This document shows, in pieces, positions 17,781 to 25,228 of a stretch of DNA of 64,000 bases (position 1 is its first letter; the number at the start of each line of letters is the position of its first letter). The position numbers were made by a program, and so were the translations under genes. The notes beneath the pieces were generated by a model. That model saw nothing but the letters and a program-made list of their open reading frames with translations. It was not told the origin of the DNA and did not search any database. Origin of the DNA: an uncultured Flavobacterium sp. (GTDB lineage Bacteria; Bacteroidota; Bacteroidia; Flavobacteriales; Flavobacteriaceae); the NCBI RefSeq assembly GCF_943913405.1, contig NZ_CALTYA010000009.1, positions 1 to 64,000 of the forward strand, in the 5' to 3' direction.

Positions 17781-17811
17781 AAAAAGGTTCAGTGCAAGCT
17801 GAGCCTTTTTT
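17781..17811 (+). terminator. Terminator after T9SS cargo copy 2
   Basis: AAAAAGGTTCAG / CTGAGCCTTTTTT stem with one G-T pair, 6-base loop and T-run. Confidence 0.8.
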
Positions 17812-17975
17812 ATTTGGGCGAACGGCCGGGCTTTACGCTACAAATCCTCACCACGAAAAACAATTTTCTAAGCACAAAATGAGCTTCCGCTGGTCGCTAT
17901 TTTGCACCAAGAAAATTTGTTTCTCTTGGTTCCGGGTTTTCCGCTTCAATCCCTGTCGCAATTTCGGCAGATAAA
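17812..17975. repeat. Degenerate intergenic repetitive element
   Basis: A GC-richer block between the terminator and the AT-rich leader of the next gene. Two imperfect 22-base direct copies, CCGGG[C/T]TTT[A/C]CGCT[A/T]CAA.. at 17826-17847 and 17932-17953, flank a central inverted repeat ACCAAGA / TCTTGGT (17906-17912, 17924-17930). A 60-codon open frame across it is incidental. It looks like a member of a dispersed intergenic repeat family; copy number in the genome cannot be checked here. The remainder of the gap to 18108 is AT-rich without further structure. Confidence 0.5.
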
Positions 17976-18108
17976 AATTTTAGATTTTGAACAATAACAA
18001 TTACAAACAATCTTAATTTTTTTAATCCCTTAATGGTTCAAAAGACAAAAGGATTTAAATTGTAAATCTTCTAAAAAAAATCAAAAGAAAATACATTCTA
18101 AATTTTTC

Positions 18109-18116
18109 TACCTTTG
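18109..18116 (+). promoter_or_regulatory. -7 promoter box, almost leaderless transcript
   Basis: TACCTTTG followed by CACC and the ATG at 18121. A start about 7 bases downstream of this box would leave virtually no 5' leader. Confidence 0.6.
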
Positions 18117-18120
18117 CACC

Positions 18121-19680
18121 ATGCCAAGAGAACTCCAAATACAGTCCGCACCAGAAGTTGCTGCAAATCCGCAATTATTAAAAGAACAGGTTGCCAAATT
18201 AATGCAAGTCAAATCTTCAGAAATCAATCACATTGAAATTCTGAAACGTTCTATAGATGCGCGCCAAAAAACTGTCAAAATAAACTTGAAACTTGCTGTT
18301 TATTATAAAGAAACTTTTCAAGAAACAAAACTGGAATTGCCAAATTACAAAGATGTTTCAAGCAAGCAAGAAGTAATCATAATCGGTGCCGGCCCTGCGG
18401 GATTGTTCGCTGCATTGCAATTAATCGAGTTGGGGTTGAAGCCAATCGTACTCGAAAGAGGAAAAGACGTGCAAGAAAGAAGGCGTGACTTAAAAGCCAT
18501 CAACCGCGACCATATCGTAGACGAAGATTCCAACTATTGTTATGGCGAAGGCGGTGCAGGAACTTATTCTGATGGAAAACTCTACACCCGCTCAAAAAAA
18601 CGTGGCGACGTAGACAGAATCCTAGAGCTTTTCGTAGCCTTCGGTGCTTCTGATGAAATTCTTGTCGAAGCGCATCCGCATATCGGAACCAATAAGCTTC
18701 CAAAAATCATCAAATCAATCCGTGAAAAAATAATTGAATTCGGCGGACAGGTTTTGTTTGAAACCAGGGTTACTGATATTATCGTAAAAAATAACGAAGT
18801 TCAAGGCGTCCAGACTCAAAAAGGCGATATTATCAACGCGCAAAAAATAATCTTGGCGACAGGTCATTCGGCTCGTGATATCTTCGAATTATTAGACAGA
18901 AAAAAAATATTTATAGAAGCAAAACCTTTTGCTTTAGGCGTTCGCGCTGAACATCCGCAGACATTGATTGACAGCATTCAATACAGCTGTGATTTCCGTG
19001 GAGAACATTTGCCACCAGCGCCTTATTCCATTGTGAAACAAGTCAACGGGCGAGGAATGTATTCGTTCTGTATGTGTCCAGGTGGCGTGATTGCACCTTG
19101 TGCTACAAGTCCGGGGGAAGTCGTGACAAACGGCTGGTCGCCTTCAAAACGCGATCAAGAAACTGCAAATTCAGGAATCGTAATCGAATTAAAGCTAGAA
19201 GATTTCAAGCCTTATGCAAAATTCGGAGCCCTGGCCGGAATGGAATTTCAAAAAAGCATCGAACAGAAAGCATGGCATTTGGCGGGTGAAACCCAAAAAG
19301 TTCCTGCACAAAGAATGATTGATTTTACAAAAAGCCAAGTTTCTACTGATATTCCAAAAACATCTTACGTTCCGGGAACAACTTCTGTAGAATTAGGACA
19401 AGTTTTTCCAGGTTTCCTTACGCAGATTTTGCGTGAAGGTTTCAATGAATTTGGAAAATCAATGCGAGGATATTTGACAAATGAGGCAATTCTTCATGCG
19501 CCAGAATCACGAACTTCTTCACCAGTAAGAATTCCGAGAGATAATTTTTCTTTGCAACATGTTCAGATTAAAGGGTTGTATCCTTGTGGAGAAGGAGCAG
19601 GCTATGCTGGAGGAATTATTTCTGCAGCAATTGACGGGGAGAAATGTGCTTTGAAAATAGGAGAGAGCTTGGGAATTTAA
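18121..19680 (+). CDS. FAD-dependent dehydrogenase (COG2509-type)
   Basis: 519 residues. A small N-terminal domain (1-75) with 'RSIDARQKTVKINLK' precedes the dinucleotide-binding motif GAGPAG (about 89-94) and 'IVLERGKDVQERRRD'. Further conserved features are 'GEGGAGTYSDGKLYTR', 'VEAHPHIGTNKLPKI', 'CMCPGGVIAPCATS' and the C-terminal FAD segment 'GEGAGYAGGIISAAIDG'. This pattern is the uncharacterised NAD(P)/FAD-dependent dehydrogenase family COG2509, of unknown physiological substrate. It is soluble and cytoplasmic. The promoter box is 4 bases from the ATG and a terminator follows at 19709, so it is a single-gene unit. Confidence 0.85.
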   Translation: MPRELQIQSAPEVAANPQLLKEQVAKLMQVKSSEINHIEILKRSIDARQKTVKINLKLAVYYKETFQETKLELPNYKDVSSKQEVIIIGAGPAGLFAALQLIELGLKPIVLERGKDVQERRRDLKAINRDHIVDEDSNYCYGEGGAGTYSDGKLYTRSKKRGDVDRILELFVAFGASDEILVEAHPHIGTNKLPKIIKSIREKIIEFGGQVLFETRVTDIIVKNNEVQGVQTQKGDIINAQKIILATGHSARDIFELLDRKKIFIEAKPFALGVRAEHPQTLIDSIQYSCDFRGEHLPPAPYSIVKQVNGRGMYSFCMCPGGVIAPCATSPGEVVTNGWSPSKRDQETANSGIVIELKLEDFKPYAKFGALAGMEFQKSIEQKAWHLAGETQKVPAQRMIDFTKSQVSTDIPKTSYVPGTTSVELGQVFPGFLTQILREGFNEFGKSMRGYLTNEAILHAPESRTSSPVRIPRDNFSLQHVQIKGLYPCGEGAGYAGGIISAAIDGEKCALKIGESLGI

Positions 19681-19708
19681 TCGTTGCATATTACATAAAA
19701 TAGAGTAG

Positions 19709-19741
19709 AAGCGAGATTTCATATGTGAGATCTCGCTTTTT
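19709..19741 (+). terminator. Terminator after FAD dehydrogenase
   Basis: AAGCGAGAT / ATCTCGCTT, 9-bp perfect stem followed by a T-run. Confidence 0.8.
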
Positions 19742-19790
19742 CTTGTCTTATCAAAATCTTAATGTTCTTCGCTTTCCTTTTTTCAAGTCG

Positions 19791-19798
19791 TAATTTTG
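19791..19798 (+). promoter_or_regulatory. -7 promoter box of the TauE/SafE-DUF1634 operon
   Basis: TAATTTTG, 17 bases before the ATG at 19816. Confidence 0.55.
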
Positions 19799-19815
19799 TG
19801 GCTAATTAAAATTTC

Positions 19816-20652
19816 ATGACAGTCTTAACTTTCACCCTCATTATGCTTTTGGGTGCATTCCTCGCAGGTTTTATTGGCTCATTGTCAGGGCTCGGCGGCG
19901 GAATCATCATCATCCCGCTGCTAACTGTTATTCTAGGAGTCGATATTCATCTTGCCATCGGAACAGCTTTGGTTTCAGTAATCGCTACATCTTCTGGATC
20001 AGCTTCTGCTTACGTCAAGGAAGGAATTACCAATATGCGACTCGGTATTTTCCTCGAAATCGCAACTACAATCGGAGCCGTCGGTGGTGCTTTGCTTTCA
20101 ACAATTGCTCCTACTTCTTTTATAGCCGTTTTGTTCGGATTGACATTAATTTTTTCTTCGATAAATTCCTTGCGAAAAAAGCACGAACACGTTGTCAAAG
20201 ATTCAAGTAATCTTGCCACAAAACTAAAACTTAACGGAACTTATCCTTCTCAAAATGGCGAAATCATAACTTACGGAACCAAAAATGTAATCGGCGGTTT
20301 CAGCATGATGGGCATTGCAGGAATGATGTCGGGACTTTTAGGCATCGGTTCGGGTGCTTTCAAAGTGATTGCTATGGACAATATCATGCGGATTCCTTTT
20401 AAGGTTTCTACCACAACAAGCAATTTCATGATGGGCGTGACGGCAATGGCGAGTTCGGTGATTTATATTCAAAAAGGGTATATCGAGCCAGGAATCTGCA
20501 TGCCGGTAGTCATAGGAGTTTTATTTGGAGCAATGGCTGGTGCTAAAGTTTTGGTCAAAGCAAACCCAAAAAAGCTTCGTGTTTTCTTTGCAGTCTTGAT
20601 TTTTGTATTGGCAATAAATATGATTTATAACGGATTAAGCGGAAAAATCTAA
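19816..20652 (+). CDS. TauE/SafE family sulfite/anion exporter
   Basis: 278 residues, about eight membrane segments in two halves. The family repeats are visible as 'GSLSGLGGGIIIIPLL' (about 22-37) and 'GLLGIGSGAFKVIAMD' (about 175-190). The family exports sulfite, sulfoacetate or related organosulfur anions across the inner membrane. The next gene, only 4 bases on, encodes a DUF1634 protein, a pair that recurs in many bacteria and archaea, so the DUF1634 product may be an accessory subunit. The transported substrate cannot be inferred from this locus, as no sulfur-metabolism genes are adjacent. Confidence 0.85.
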   Translation: MTVLTFTLIMLLGAFLAGFIGSLSGLGGGIIIIPLLTVILGVDIHLAIGTALVSVIATSSGSASAYVKEGITNMRLGIFLEIATTIGAVGGALLSTIAPTSFIAVLFGLTLIFSSINSLRKKHEHVVKDSSNLATKLKLNGTYPSQNGEIITYGTKNVIGGFSMMGIAGMMSGLLGIGSGAFKVIAMDNIMRIPFKVSTTTSNFMMGVTAMASSVIYIQKGYIEPGICMPVVIGVLFGAMAGAKVLVKANPKKLRVFFAVLIFVLAINMIYNGLSGKI

Positions 20653-20656
20653 TAGT

Positions 20657-21046
20657 ATGGAAAAAGAAAAATTTGGAGAAAGAGATTTTCAGCAATTGAT
20701 TGGAAACTTGCTTCGTTATGGCGTTTGGATTTCACTTTCCATCGCTTTTTTAGGAGGAATTGTTTACTTGTCAAATCATGGAAGTGAAACTGTGAATTAT
20801 TCACAATTTATAGAAAATGACCGCAGTATTTTTCAGGTTGTAGCTTCAATTTTTGAAGGAATTGCAATCTGGCAAGGTGAGTCGATAATCTTTTTAGGAA
20901 TCATTTTATTATTTCTCACGCCAGTTTTGCGTGTTATTTTGTCGCTGTTTTCTTTTTTATTGGAGAAAGATTATTTGTATGTTGTGATTACGCTGATTGT
21001 TATTTTGATTATTGGAATTAGTGTGTTTTTGGGGTTTTCGCATTAA
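20657..21046 (+). CDS. DUF1634 domain membrane protein
   Basis: 129 residues with three membrane segments (about 18-38, 70-95 and 105-126). The N-terminal 'FQQLIGNLLRYGVWISL' and the central 'GESIIFLGIILLFLTPVLRVI' match DUF1634. It lies 4 bases downstream of the TauE/SafE gene and is surely cotranscribed. The proposed role is an accessory subunit of the exporter, inferred from the recurrent pairing. Its stop codon overlaps that of the convergent lipoprotein gene by 4 bases. Confidence 0.82.
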   Translation: MEKEKFGERDFQQLIGNLLRYGVWISLSIAFLGGIVYLSNHGSETVNYSQFIENDRSIFQVVASIFEGIAIWQGESIIFLGIILLFLTPVLRVILSLFSFLLEKDYLYVVITLIVILIIGISVFLGFSH

Positions 21047-21618
21047 TTATAATACTCGGAAATTTTAATGTGAATCGAATCACCAATTTCAGTAATCTCA
21101 ATTCCGTTATATATTAAATTATCTTCAGGGTCATCATCTTCAAATTCTAAAATATATGTAGCAGTGTTTGACTCTATCTTGTCATATTGATTGTTGAGTA
21201 TTTTATTGCAATAGTTTTCAAACTTGAATTTACAGGCCAAATCATTTATTTTTTGCATTTGCTTGACATCAAAAAGATTGTTGTTGACATTTTTGGTCGT
21301 GAATTCAACCGAACTTACTAAATGATCACAGCCTCCTTTGTAAACGAATAAAGTATCACCATCATTAATTACGATAGCAGCTTCTTTTTTATTATCCCAG
21401 GTAAAATTATCAAAACCAGCTTCTTTCAGCCATTCTTCAGTTAATTCTTTAGGCTTGTTGTCAAATATGCAATCAGAATCATTACTTTCCTGTTTGTCAT
21501 TATTGATTACTGTTATTGAATCTTTAACTTTCAAATTAGTTGTAACGGGAGTCTCGTTTTTATTTGAACAAGAGATAATCAAAATCAAAAAAGGCAGGAT
21601 GCGGTGAAAATTTTTCAT
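21043..21618 (-). CDS. Hypothetical lipoprotein
   Basis: 191 residues from the ATG at 21618; the frame is open nine codons further, but this start gives a clean lipoprotein signal 'MKNFHRILPFLILIISCSNK' with Cys17. The mature part is acidic and polar, with no family I recognise; 'EEWLKEAGFDNFTWDNKKEAAIVINDGDTL' in residues 56-90 suggests a compact alpha/beta domain. The 3' end overlaps the convergent DUF1634 gene by 4 bases with no terminator between. Outer-membrane or periplasmic attachment is inferred from the lipobox only. Confidence 0.65.
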   Translation of the reverse strand: MKNFHRILPFLILIISCSNKNETPVTTNLKVKDSITVINNDKQESNDSDCIFDNKPKELTEEWLKEAGFDNFTWDNKKEAAIVINDGDTLFVYKGGCDHLVSSVEFTTKNVNNNLFDVKQMQKINDLACKFKFENYCNKILNNQYDKIESNTATYILEFEDDDPEDNLIYNGIEITEIGDSIHIKISEYYN

Positions 21619-21709
21619 AGAAAAATAATAATTATTCGAAACCAAATATATAAAATTGCAATCATTCCTTAACGGCTAAGCATAATTTCTAGAACCAATT
21701 TCTTTTTCG

Positions 21710-21717
21710 TATTTTTG
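21710..21717 (+). promoter_or_regulatory. -7 promoter box of idi
   Basis: TATTTTTG, 17 bases before the ATG at 21735. Confidence 0.55.
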
Positions 21718-21734
21718 ACAAGCTATAAAAAGTT

Positions 21735-22262
21735 ATGACAGAAGAAAAAGTAATACTAGTCAACGAAAAAGACGAGCAAATTGGCTTGATGCCAAAATTG
21801 GAAGCGCATGAAAAAGCACAACTTCACCGAGCTTTTTCGATATTTATATTAAATTCAAAAAACGAAGTAATGCTGCAACAGCGTGCTTCTGAAAAATACC
21901 ATTCGCCGTTGCTGTGGACAAATACTTGTTGCAGCCACCAGCGCGAAGGCGAAACTAATATCCAAGCAGGAAACCGCAGGCTTCAGGAAGAAATGGGCTT
22001 TTCGACAGAATTAAAAGAACTGTTTTCTTTTATTTACAAAGCGCCTTTTGATAATGGCTTGACCGAACATGAACTCGATCACGTGATGATTGGCTATTTT
22101 GATGACGAGCCGGTCATAAATCCTGAAGAAGTTGAAAGCTGGAAGTGGATGAATATTGATGAAATTAAAGAAGATATGCAACGGAATCCAGCGATTTATA
22201 CAGTCTGGTTCAAGATTATCTTTGATGAATTCTATCATTTTTTAGAAGAACATAAGAAATAG
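21735..22262 (+). CDS. idi: Isopentenyl-diphosphate delta-isomerase, type 1
   Basis: 175 residues, the length of bacterial type 1 Idi. It has the catalytic cysteine segment 'WTNTCCSHQREGE' (Cys65/Cys66), the Nudix-like 'RRLQEEMGFSTEL' and the metal/acid-base segment 'LTEHELDHVMIGYFDDEP' with the conserved Glu residues. It interconverts isopentenyl and dimethylallyl diphosphate for isoprenoid synthesis (quinones, carotenoids, undecaprenol). The next genes, a pterin synthase and mannose-6-phosphate isomerase, lie on the same strand 90-100 bases apart and may or may not share the transcript. Confidence 0.95.
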   Translation: MTEEKVILVNEKDEQIGLMPKLEAHEKAQLHRAFSIFILNSKNEVMLQQRASEKYHSPLLWTNTCCSHQREGETNIQAGNRRLQEEMGFSTELKELFSFIYKAPFDNGLTEHELDHVMIGYFDDEPVINPEEVESWKWMNIDEIKEDMQRNPAIYTVWFKIIFDEFYHFLEEHKK

Positions 22263-22353
22263 GCAAGAATGAAAAGCCAAGAGGCAAAAGTTAGCAGATT
22301 GCAGTAAAGCCTTAAGCCCAAAACCTAAAACCCTGAACCCAAAATAAATCCAA

Positions 22354-22764
22354 ATGAAAGTTACTATTAGCAGAAAAGCACATTTTAATGCCGCGCACCG
22401 ACTTTATAGAAAAGATTGGTCAGATGAGAAGAATGATTCGGTTTTTGGGAAATGCAATAATCCAAATTTCCACGGACATAATTATGAGTTGACCGTAAGC
22501 GTAACCGGAAAAATTAATCCTGATACAGGCTATGTGATTGATATTAAGGATTTGGCAGATATTATTCTTGATGAGGTCGAAAAGCCTTTCGATCACAAAA
22601 ACTTAAATTTAGATGTTCCTGAATTTAGAGATTTAAATCCTACAGCTGAAAATATTGTAGTCGTGATTTGGAATAAAATTCGAAAGAGAATTGATCCTGA
22701 TATGGATTTGGAAGTGGTTTTGTATGAAACTCCTCGAAATTTTGTTACTTACAAAGGAGAATAG
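22354..22764 (+). CDS. 6-pyruvoyl-tetrahydropterin synthase / QueD family
   Basis: 136 residues, a single T-fold domain. Zinc ligands His15, His40 and His42 ('FNAAHRL', 'FHGHNYEL') and the catalytic Cys34 ('FGKCNNPN') are present, as is the substrate-binding glutamate near the C-terminus ('LYETPRNF'). The family includes QueD (6-carboxytetrahydropterin synthase, queuosine pathway) and PTPS (biopterin). Bacterial members near this length are usually annotated QueD; the 'CNNPN-HGHNY' pattern is PTPS-like. No queC/queE lie beside it, so I leave the exact reaction open. Confidence 0.88.
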   Translation: MKVTISRKAHFNAAHRLYRKDWSDEKNDSVFGKCNNPNFHGHNYELTVSVTGKINPDTGYVIDIKDLADIILDEVEKPFDHKNLNLDVPEFRDLNPTAENIVVVIWNKIRKRIDPDMDLEVVLYETPRNFVTYKGE

Positions 22765-22867
22765 TTTCTGCTTAATTAAAAGTACAAATTCTATAAACAA
22801 TTCATAAAATAATACTACAAAAGCCACGTTTAAATCACCAAATTTGTTTTTACAAAATAAAAAAACC

Positions 22868-23833
22868 ATGCAAGCAAAATTATATCCGCTACAATTCGAG
22901 CCCATTTTAAAAGACAGAATTTGGGGAGGCACAAAATTAAAAACAGATTTTAACAAACCAATCACATCTGAGACAACTGGCGAAAGCTGGGAATTGTCTA
23001 CTGTTTCTGGAGATGTCAGCATAATTTTTAATGGTGAATACAAAGGGAAATCGCTTACAGAAATAATCAAATCTTTTCCAGAAGAAATTCTTGGTGCCGA
23101 AGCTTACAAAAAATATGGAACTGAATTTCCGTTGCTTTTTAAATTTTTAGATGCTAGAGACGATTTGTCGATTCAAGTACATCCAAATGATGAATTGGCT
23201 AAAAAGCGCCACAATTCTTTTGGTAAGACTGAAATGTGGTATGTCATGCAGGCTGATGAAAATGCTAGAATAATTTTAGGTTTCAAAGAGAAATCTAGCA
23301 AGGAAGAATATCTTAAAAAGCTAGAAGAAAAATCGCTACTTTCGATTTTAAAGGAAGTTCCTGTGAAAAAAGGCGATGTTTTCTTTTTAGAAACAGGTAC
23401 GATTCACGCCATCGGTGCAGGAATTGTAATTGCTGAAATCCAGCAGACGTCAGATATTACCTATAGAGTTTATGATTGGGATCGAGTAGATGCAGAAGGG
23501 AAATCTAGAGAATTGCACATTGAATTGGCGCTTGACGCAATAAATTACAATACGACTGAAACGAAAAAGGAATATTCTCAAGAACCCAATGTGAGCAATG
23601 AAATGGTGAATTGTCCTTATTTCATAACAAGTTATTTGCCAATTGAAGGAGAAGCCAAAGTAGATAAAAAATACGATTCCTTCACTGTTTATATGTGCAT
23701 GGAAGGAAAAGTCGAATTGCAATATAATGAAGAAAAGTGGTCCTATAAAAAAGGAGATACGATTCTAATTCCTGCAGCATTGAAAAGCTATAATCTGAAA
23801 GGCGAGGCAGTTCTTTTAGAAATTCACATTTAA
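22868..23833 (+). CDS. manA: Mannose-6-phosphate isomerase, class I
   Basis: 321 residues from ATG 22868 (an in-frame TTG 24 bases upstream is less likely). It shows the ManA cupin signatures 'LKDRIWGGTKLK', the zinc-site segment 'FLDARDDLSIQVHPND' (Gln and His ligands), 'SFGKTEMWYVM' and the C-terminal zinc His 'ETGTIHAIGAG'. It interconverts fructose-6-phosphate and mannose-6-phosphate, feeding GDP-mannose and hence the polysaccharide biosynthesis seen at the window start. It is the short Bacteroidota/Firmicutes form. No hairpin terminator is obvious before the next gene. Confidence 0.92.
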   Translation: MQAKLYPLQFEPILKDRIWGGTKLKTDFNKPITSETTGESWELSTVSGDVSIIFNGEYKGKSLTEIIKSFPEEILGAEAYKKYGTEFPLLFKFLDARDDLSIQVHPNDELAKKRHNSFGKTEMWYVMQADENARIILGFKEKSSKEEYLKKLEEKSLLSILKEVPVKKGDVFFLETGTIHAIGAGIVIAEIQQTSDITYRVYDWDRVDAEGKSRELHIELALDAINYNTTETKKEYSQEPNVSNEMVNCPYFITSYLPIEGEAKVDKKYDSFTVYMCMEGKVELQYNEEKWSYKKGDTILIPAALKSYNLKGEAVLLEIHI

Positions 23834-23858
23834 TAGCCTCAAATAGAAAGATTATGCT

Positions 23859-23866
23859 TAATTTTG
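23859..23866 (+). promoter_or_regulatory. -7 promoter box of the small helical protein gene
   Basis: TAATTTTG, 27 bases before the ATG at 23894. Confidence 0.5.
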
Positions 23867-23893
23867 CAATCGCAAATTAAAATTTAAAATAAA

Positions 23894-24160
23894 ATGGCAA
23901 ACGTTAAGAATTTAAAGAAAGACATCAACTATGTTTTAGGAGATATCATTGAAGCTGTATACATTTGGGAAATGTCAACTGCAGGAAAACCAACTGAAGC
24001 TTCTGAAGCTTTGATCGACGAAGCTATCGTTACTTTCGATTCTTTGATCGCAAAAGTGAATGCTAAAAACGTTGAGAACAAAAAATCTCACTTCAAACAA
24101 ATTCATACAGAATTAGAACAAGCTGCTAATCAATTGGTTGCTAAAATCAACGCTTTGTAG
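23894..24160 (+). CDS. Conserved small helical protein
   Basis: 88 residues, predicted all-alpha, soluble ('MANVKNLKKDINYVLGDII' then 'HTELEQAANQLVAKI'). The near-absence of rare residues and the regular codon use suggest a well-expressed gene. I recognise it only as a conserved flavobacterial hypothetical; I see no DNA-binding motif and no cysteines. It has its own promoter box and lies upstream of the tRNA-Thr gene, whose own promoter sits in the gap. Confidence 0.75.
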   Translation: MANVKNLKKDINYVLGDIIEAVYIWEMSTAGKPTEASEALIDEAIVTFDSLIAKVNAKNVENKKSHFKQIHTELEQAANQLVAKINAL

Positions 24161-24192
24161 TCAAAAAAAGATAAAAAAAAGTGCAAATTTTT

Positions 24193-24223
24193 TTTGGAAA
24201 ATTAAAAATCAGGCTTATATTTG
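24193..24223 (+). promoter_or_regulatory. Complete promoter of tRNA-Thr
   Basis: TTTG (24193-24196), a 19-base spacer and TATATTTG (24216-24223): a full match to the Bacteroidota TTTG-N19-TAnnTTTG promoter, ending 19 bases before the tRNA. Confidence 0.75.
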
Positions 24224-24242
24224 CACCCGTAATGAATGAGAC

Positions 24243-24316
24243 GCCGGTGTAGCTCAGTTGGCTAGAGCAGCTGATTTGTAATCAGCAGGTCGTGGGTTCG
24301 AGTCCCTCTATCGGCT
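24243..24316 (+). tRNA. tRNA-Thr (TGT anticodon)
   Basis: 74-base cloverleaf. The acceptor arm GCCGGTG pairs with TATCGGC including two G-T pairs; the D arm is 'AGCTC..GAGC'. The anticodon stem GCTGA/TCAGC encloses TTTGTAA, giving TGT. The T arm has 'GTGGG-TTCGAGT-CCCTC', with the stem closing as expected. The CCA end is not encoded. A terminator follows 11 bases later. Confidence 0.95.
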
Positions 24317-24327
24317 CATTTAAATAG

Positions 24328-24356
24328 AAACCATCACAGCAATGTGGTGGTTTTTT
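24328..24356 (+). terminator. Terminator of tRNA-Thr
   Basis: AAACCATCACA / TGTGGTGGTTT, 11-bp stem with one T-G pair, GCAA tetraloop and T-run. Confidence 0.85.
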
Positions 24357-24390
24357 GGTTTACTACTATTTCTTGTTTTGACAAGATATC

Positions 24391-24426
24391 AAAAAAAAAC
24401 CGCTTCAAATTTATCAAGCGGTTTTT
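24391..24426 (-). terminator. Terminator of the DUF4369 lipoprotein gene
   Basis: AAAAACCGCTT / AAGCGGTTTTT, 11-bp perfect stem; on the minus strand it ends in a long T-run directly after the stop codon at 24432. Confidence 0.85.
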
Positions 24427-24431
24427 AGGTT

Positions 24432-25148
24432 TTATTTTTGCAGTTCTGCTTCTTTTCTTTTTCCTATAAATTCAGAAAGCATTTTTCCATATTTAGATTT
24501 TGCAACCTTTGGCGTCAATGAATTATTGATGGTATCCAAATATTTTAGATTAGCGTCATAAACTTCAGATAAAGCGATGTAAGGCGCAATTTCTTTGTCT
24601 TTGTTGTTTATTGCGAAATTAATTGCAAAAAGATATTTGCGTTTTAAAAGCTTTGCATTTTCAGAATCAACATCAATATTTGCCGACCTGTTAAATTGAA
24701 AAGCACGAAGCTTTTCTTCTGTCAAGGCAAGCTGGCTGTCTGAAAAGCGAGACATGATTTTGCGGTAATCTTCAAAAGCTTTCTGGTTTTTTGAACCGGT
24801 GATTTTCGCATCAGCAAAGAATTTGTCTAATGTTGTGTTGATCGTGATATTTCCTGGCTCGGCAAAAAACATCAAATTATTGTCAATGCTGTTCGTTTCG
24901 CCACGGTCAAGATATAAATAAAGCATTTCTGGAGAATCCAATTGCAAAGTGCTTTTGAAATTAGAATCGCCATCGATAATTATAGAATCTAATGCAACTA
25001 AAGCAGTATCTGAAATTTTTTGAATATATAATTTTCCTTGTTTAAGGCCTTTTACGTTTCCGGTAATGTGAAGGTTTCCTTCTTCCTTCTTTTCGTCTGC
25101 GCACGAGATTATTGCCAGCGCGGCAACCGCAAGTAGTATTTTTTTCAT
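24432..25148 (-). CDS. DUF4369 domain lipoprotein
   Basis: 238 residues from ATG 25148 (the frame extends 13 codons upstream without a good start). Lipobox 'LAIISCADE' with Cys17. Residues 25-115 match the DUF4369 beta-sandwich ('ITGNVKGLKQGKLYIQKI', 'LDSIIIDGDSNFKS', 'EMLYLYLDRG'), a domain that usually precedes thioredoxin-like domains in Bacteroidota thiol-disulfide lipoproteins. Here no thioredoxin domain follows: the C-terminal 120 residues are helical and lack CxxC. It is a stand-alone DUF4369 protein, probably outer-membrane attached, of unknown role. It has its own terminator, and the upstream M61 gene also has one. Confidence 0.75.
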   Translation of the reverse strand: MKKILLAVAALAIISCADEKKEEGNLHITGNVKGLKQGKLYIQKISDTALVALDSIIIDGDSNFKSTLQLDSPEMLYLYLDRGETNSIDNNLMFFAEPGNITINTTLDKFFADAKITGSKNQKAFEDYRKIMSRFSDSQLALTEEKLRAFQFNRSANIDVDSENAKLLKRKYLFAINFAINNKDKEIAPYIALSEVYDANLKYLDTINNSLTPKVAKSKYGKMLSEFIGKRKEAELQK

Positions 25149-25178
25149 ATTTTTTAATTTGTGGCAAAATAATAAAAA

Positions 25179-25209
25179 AATCCCCAATCTAAATTTTAAA
25201 TTGGGGATT
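25179..25209 (-). terminator. Terminator of the M61 peptidase gene
   Basis: AATCCCCAA / TTGGGGATT stem, followed on the minus strand by a T-run; it lies between the M61 stop and the DUF4369 start. Confidence 0.8.
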
Positions 25210-25228
25210 AATTCCGGATAGTTTTAAA

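Noticed and set aside
17792..17974. 60-codon plus-strand open frame overlapping the intergenic repeat
   Set aside because: It begins inside a terminator stem, crosses a repetitive element and has no family resemblance.
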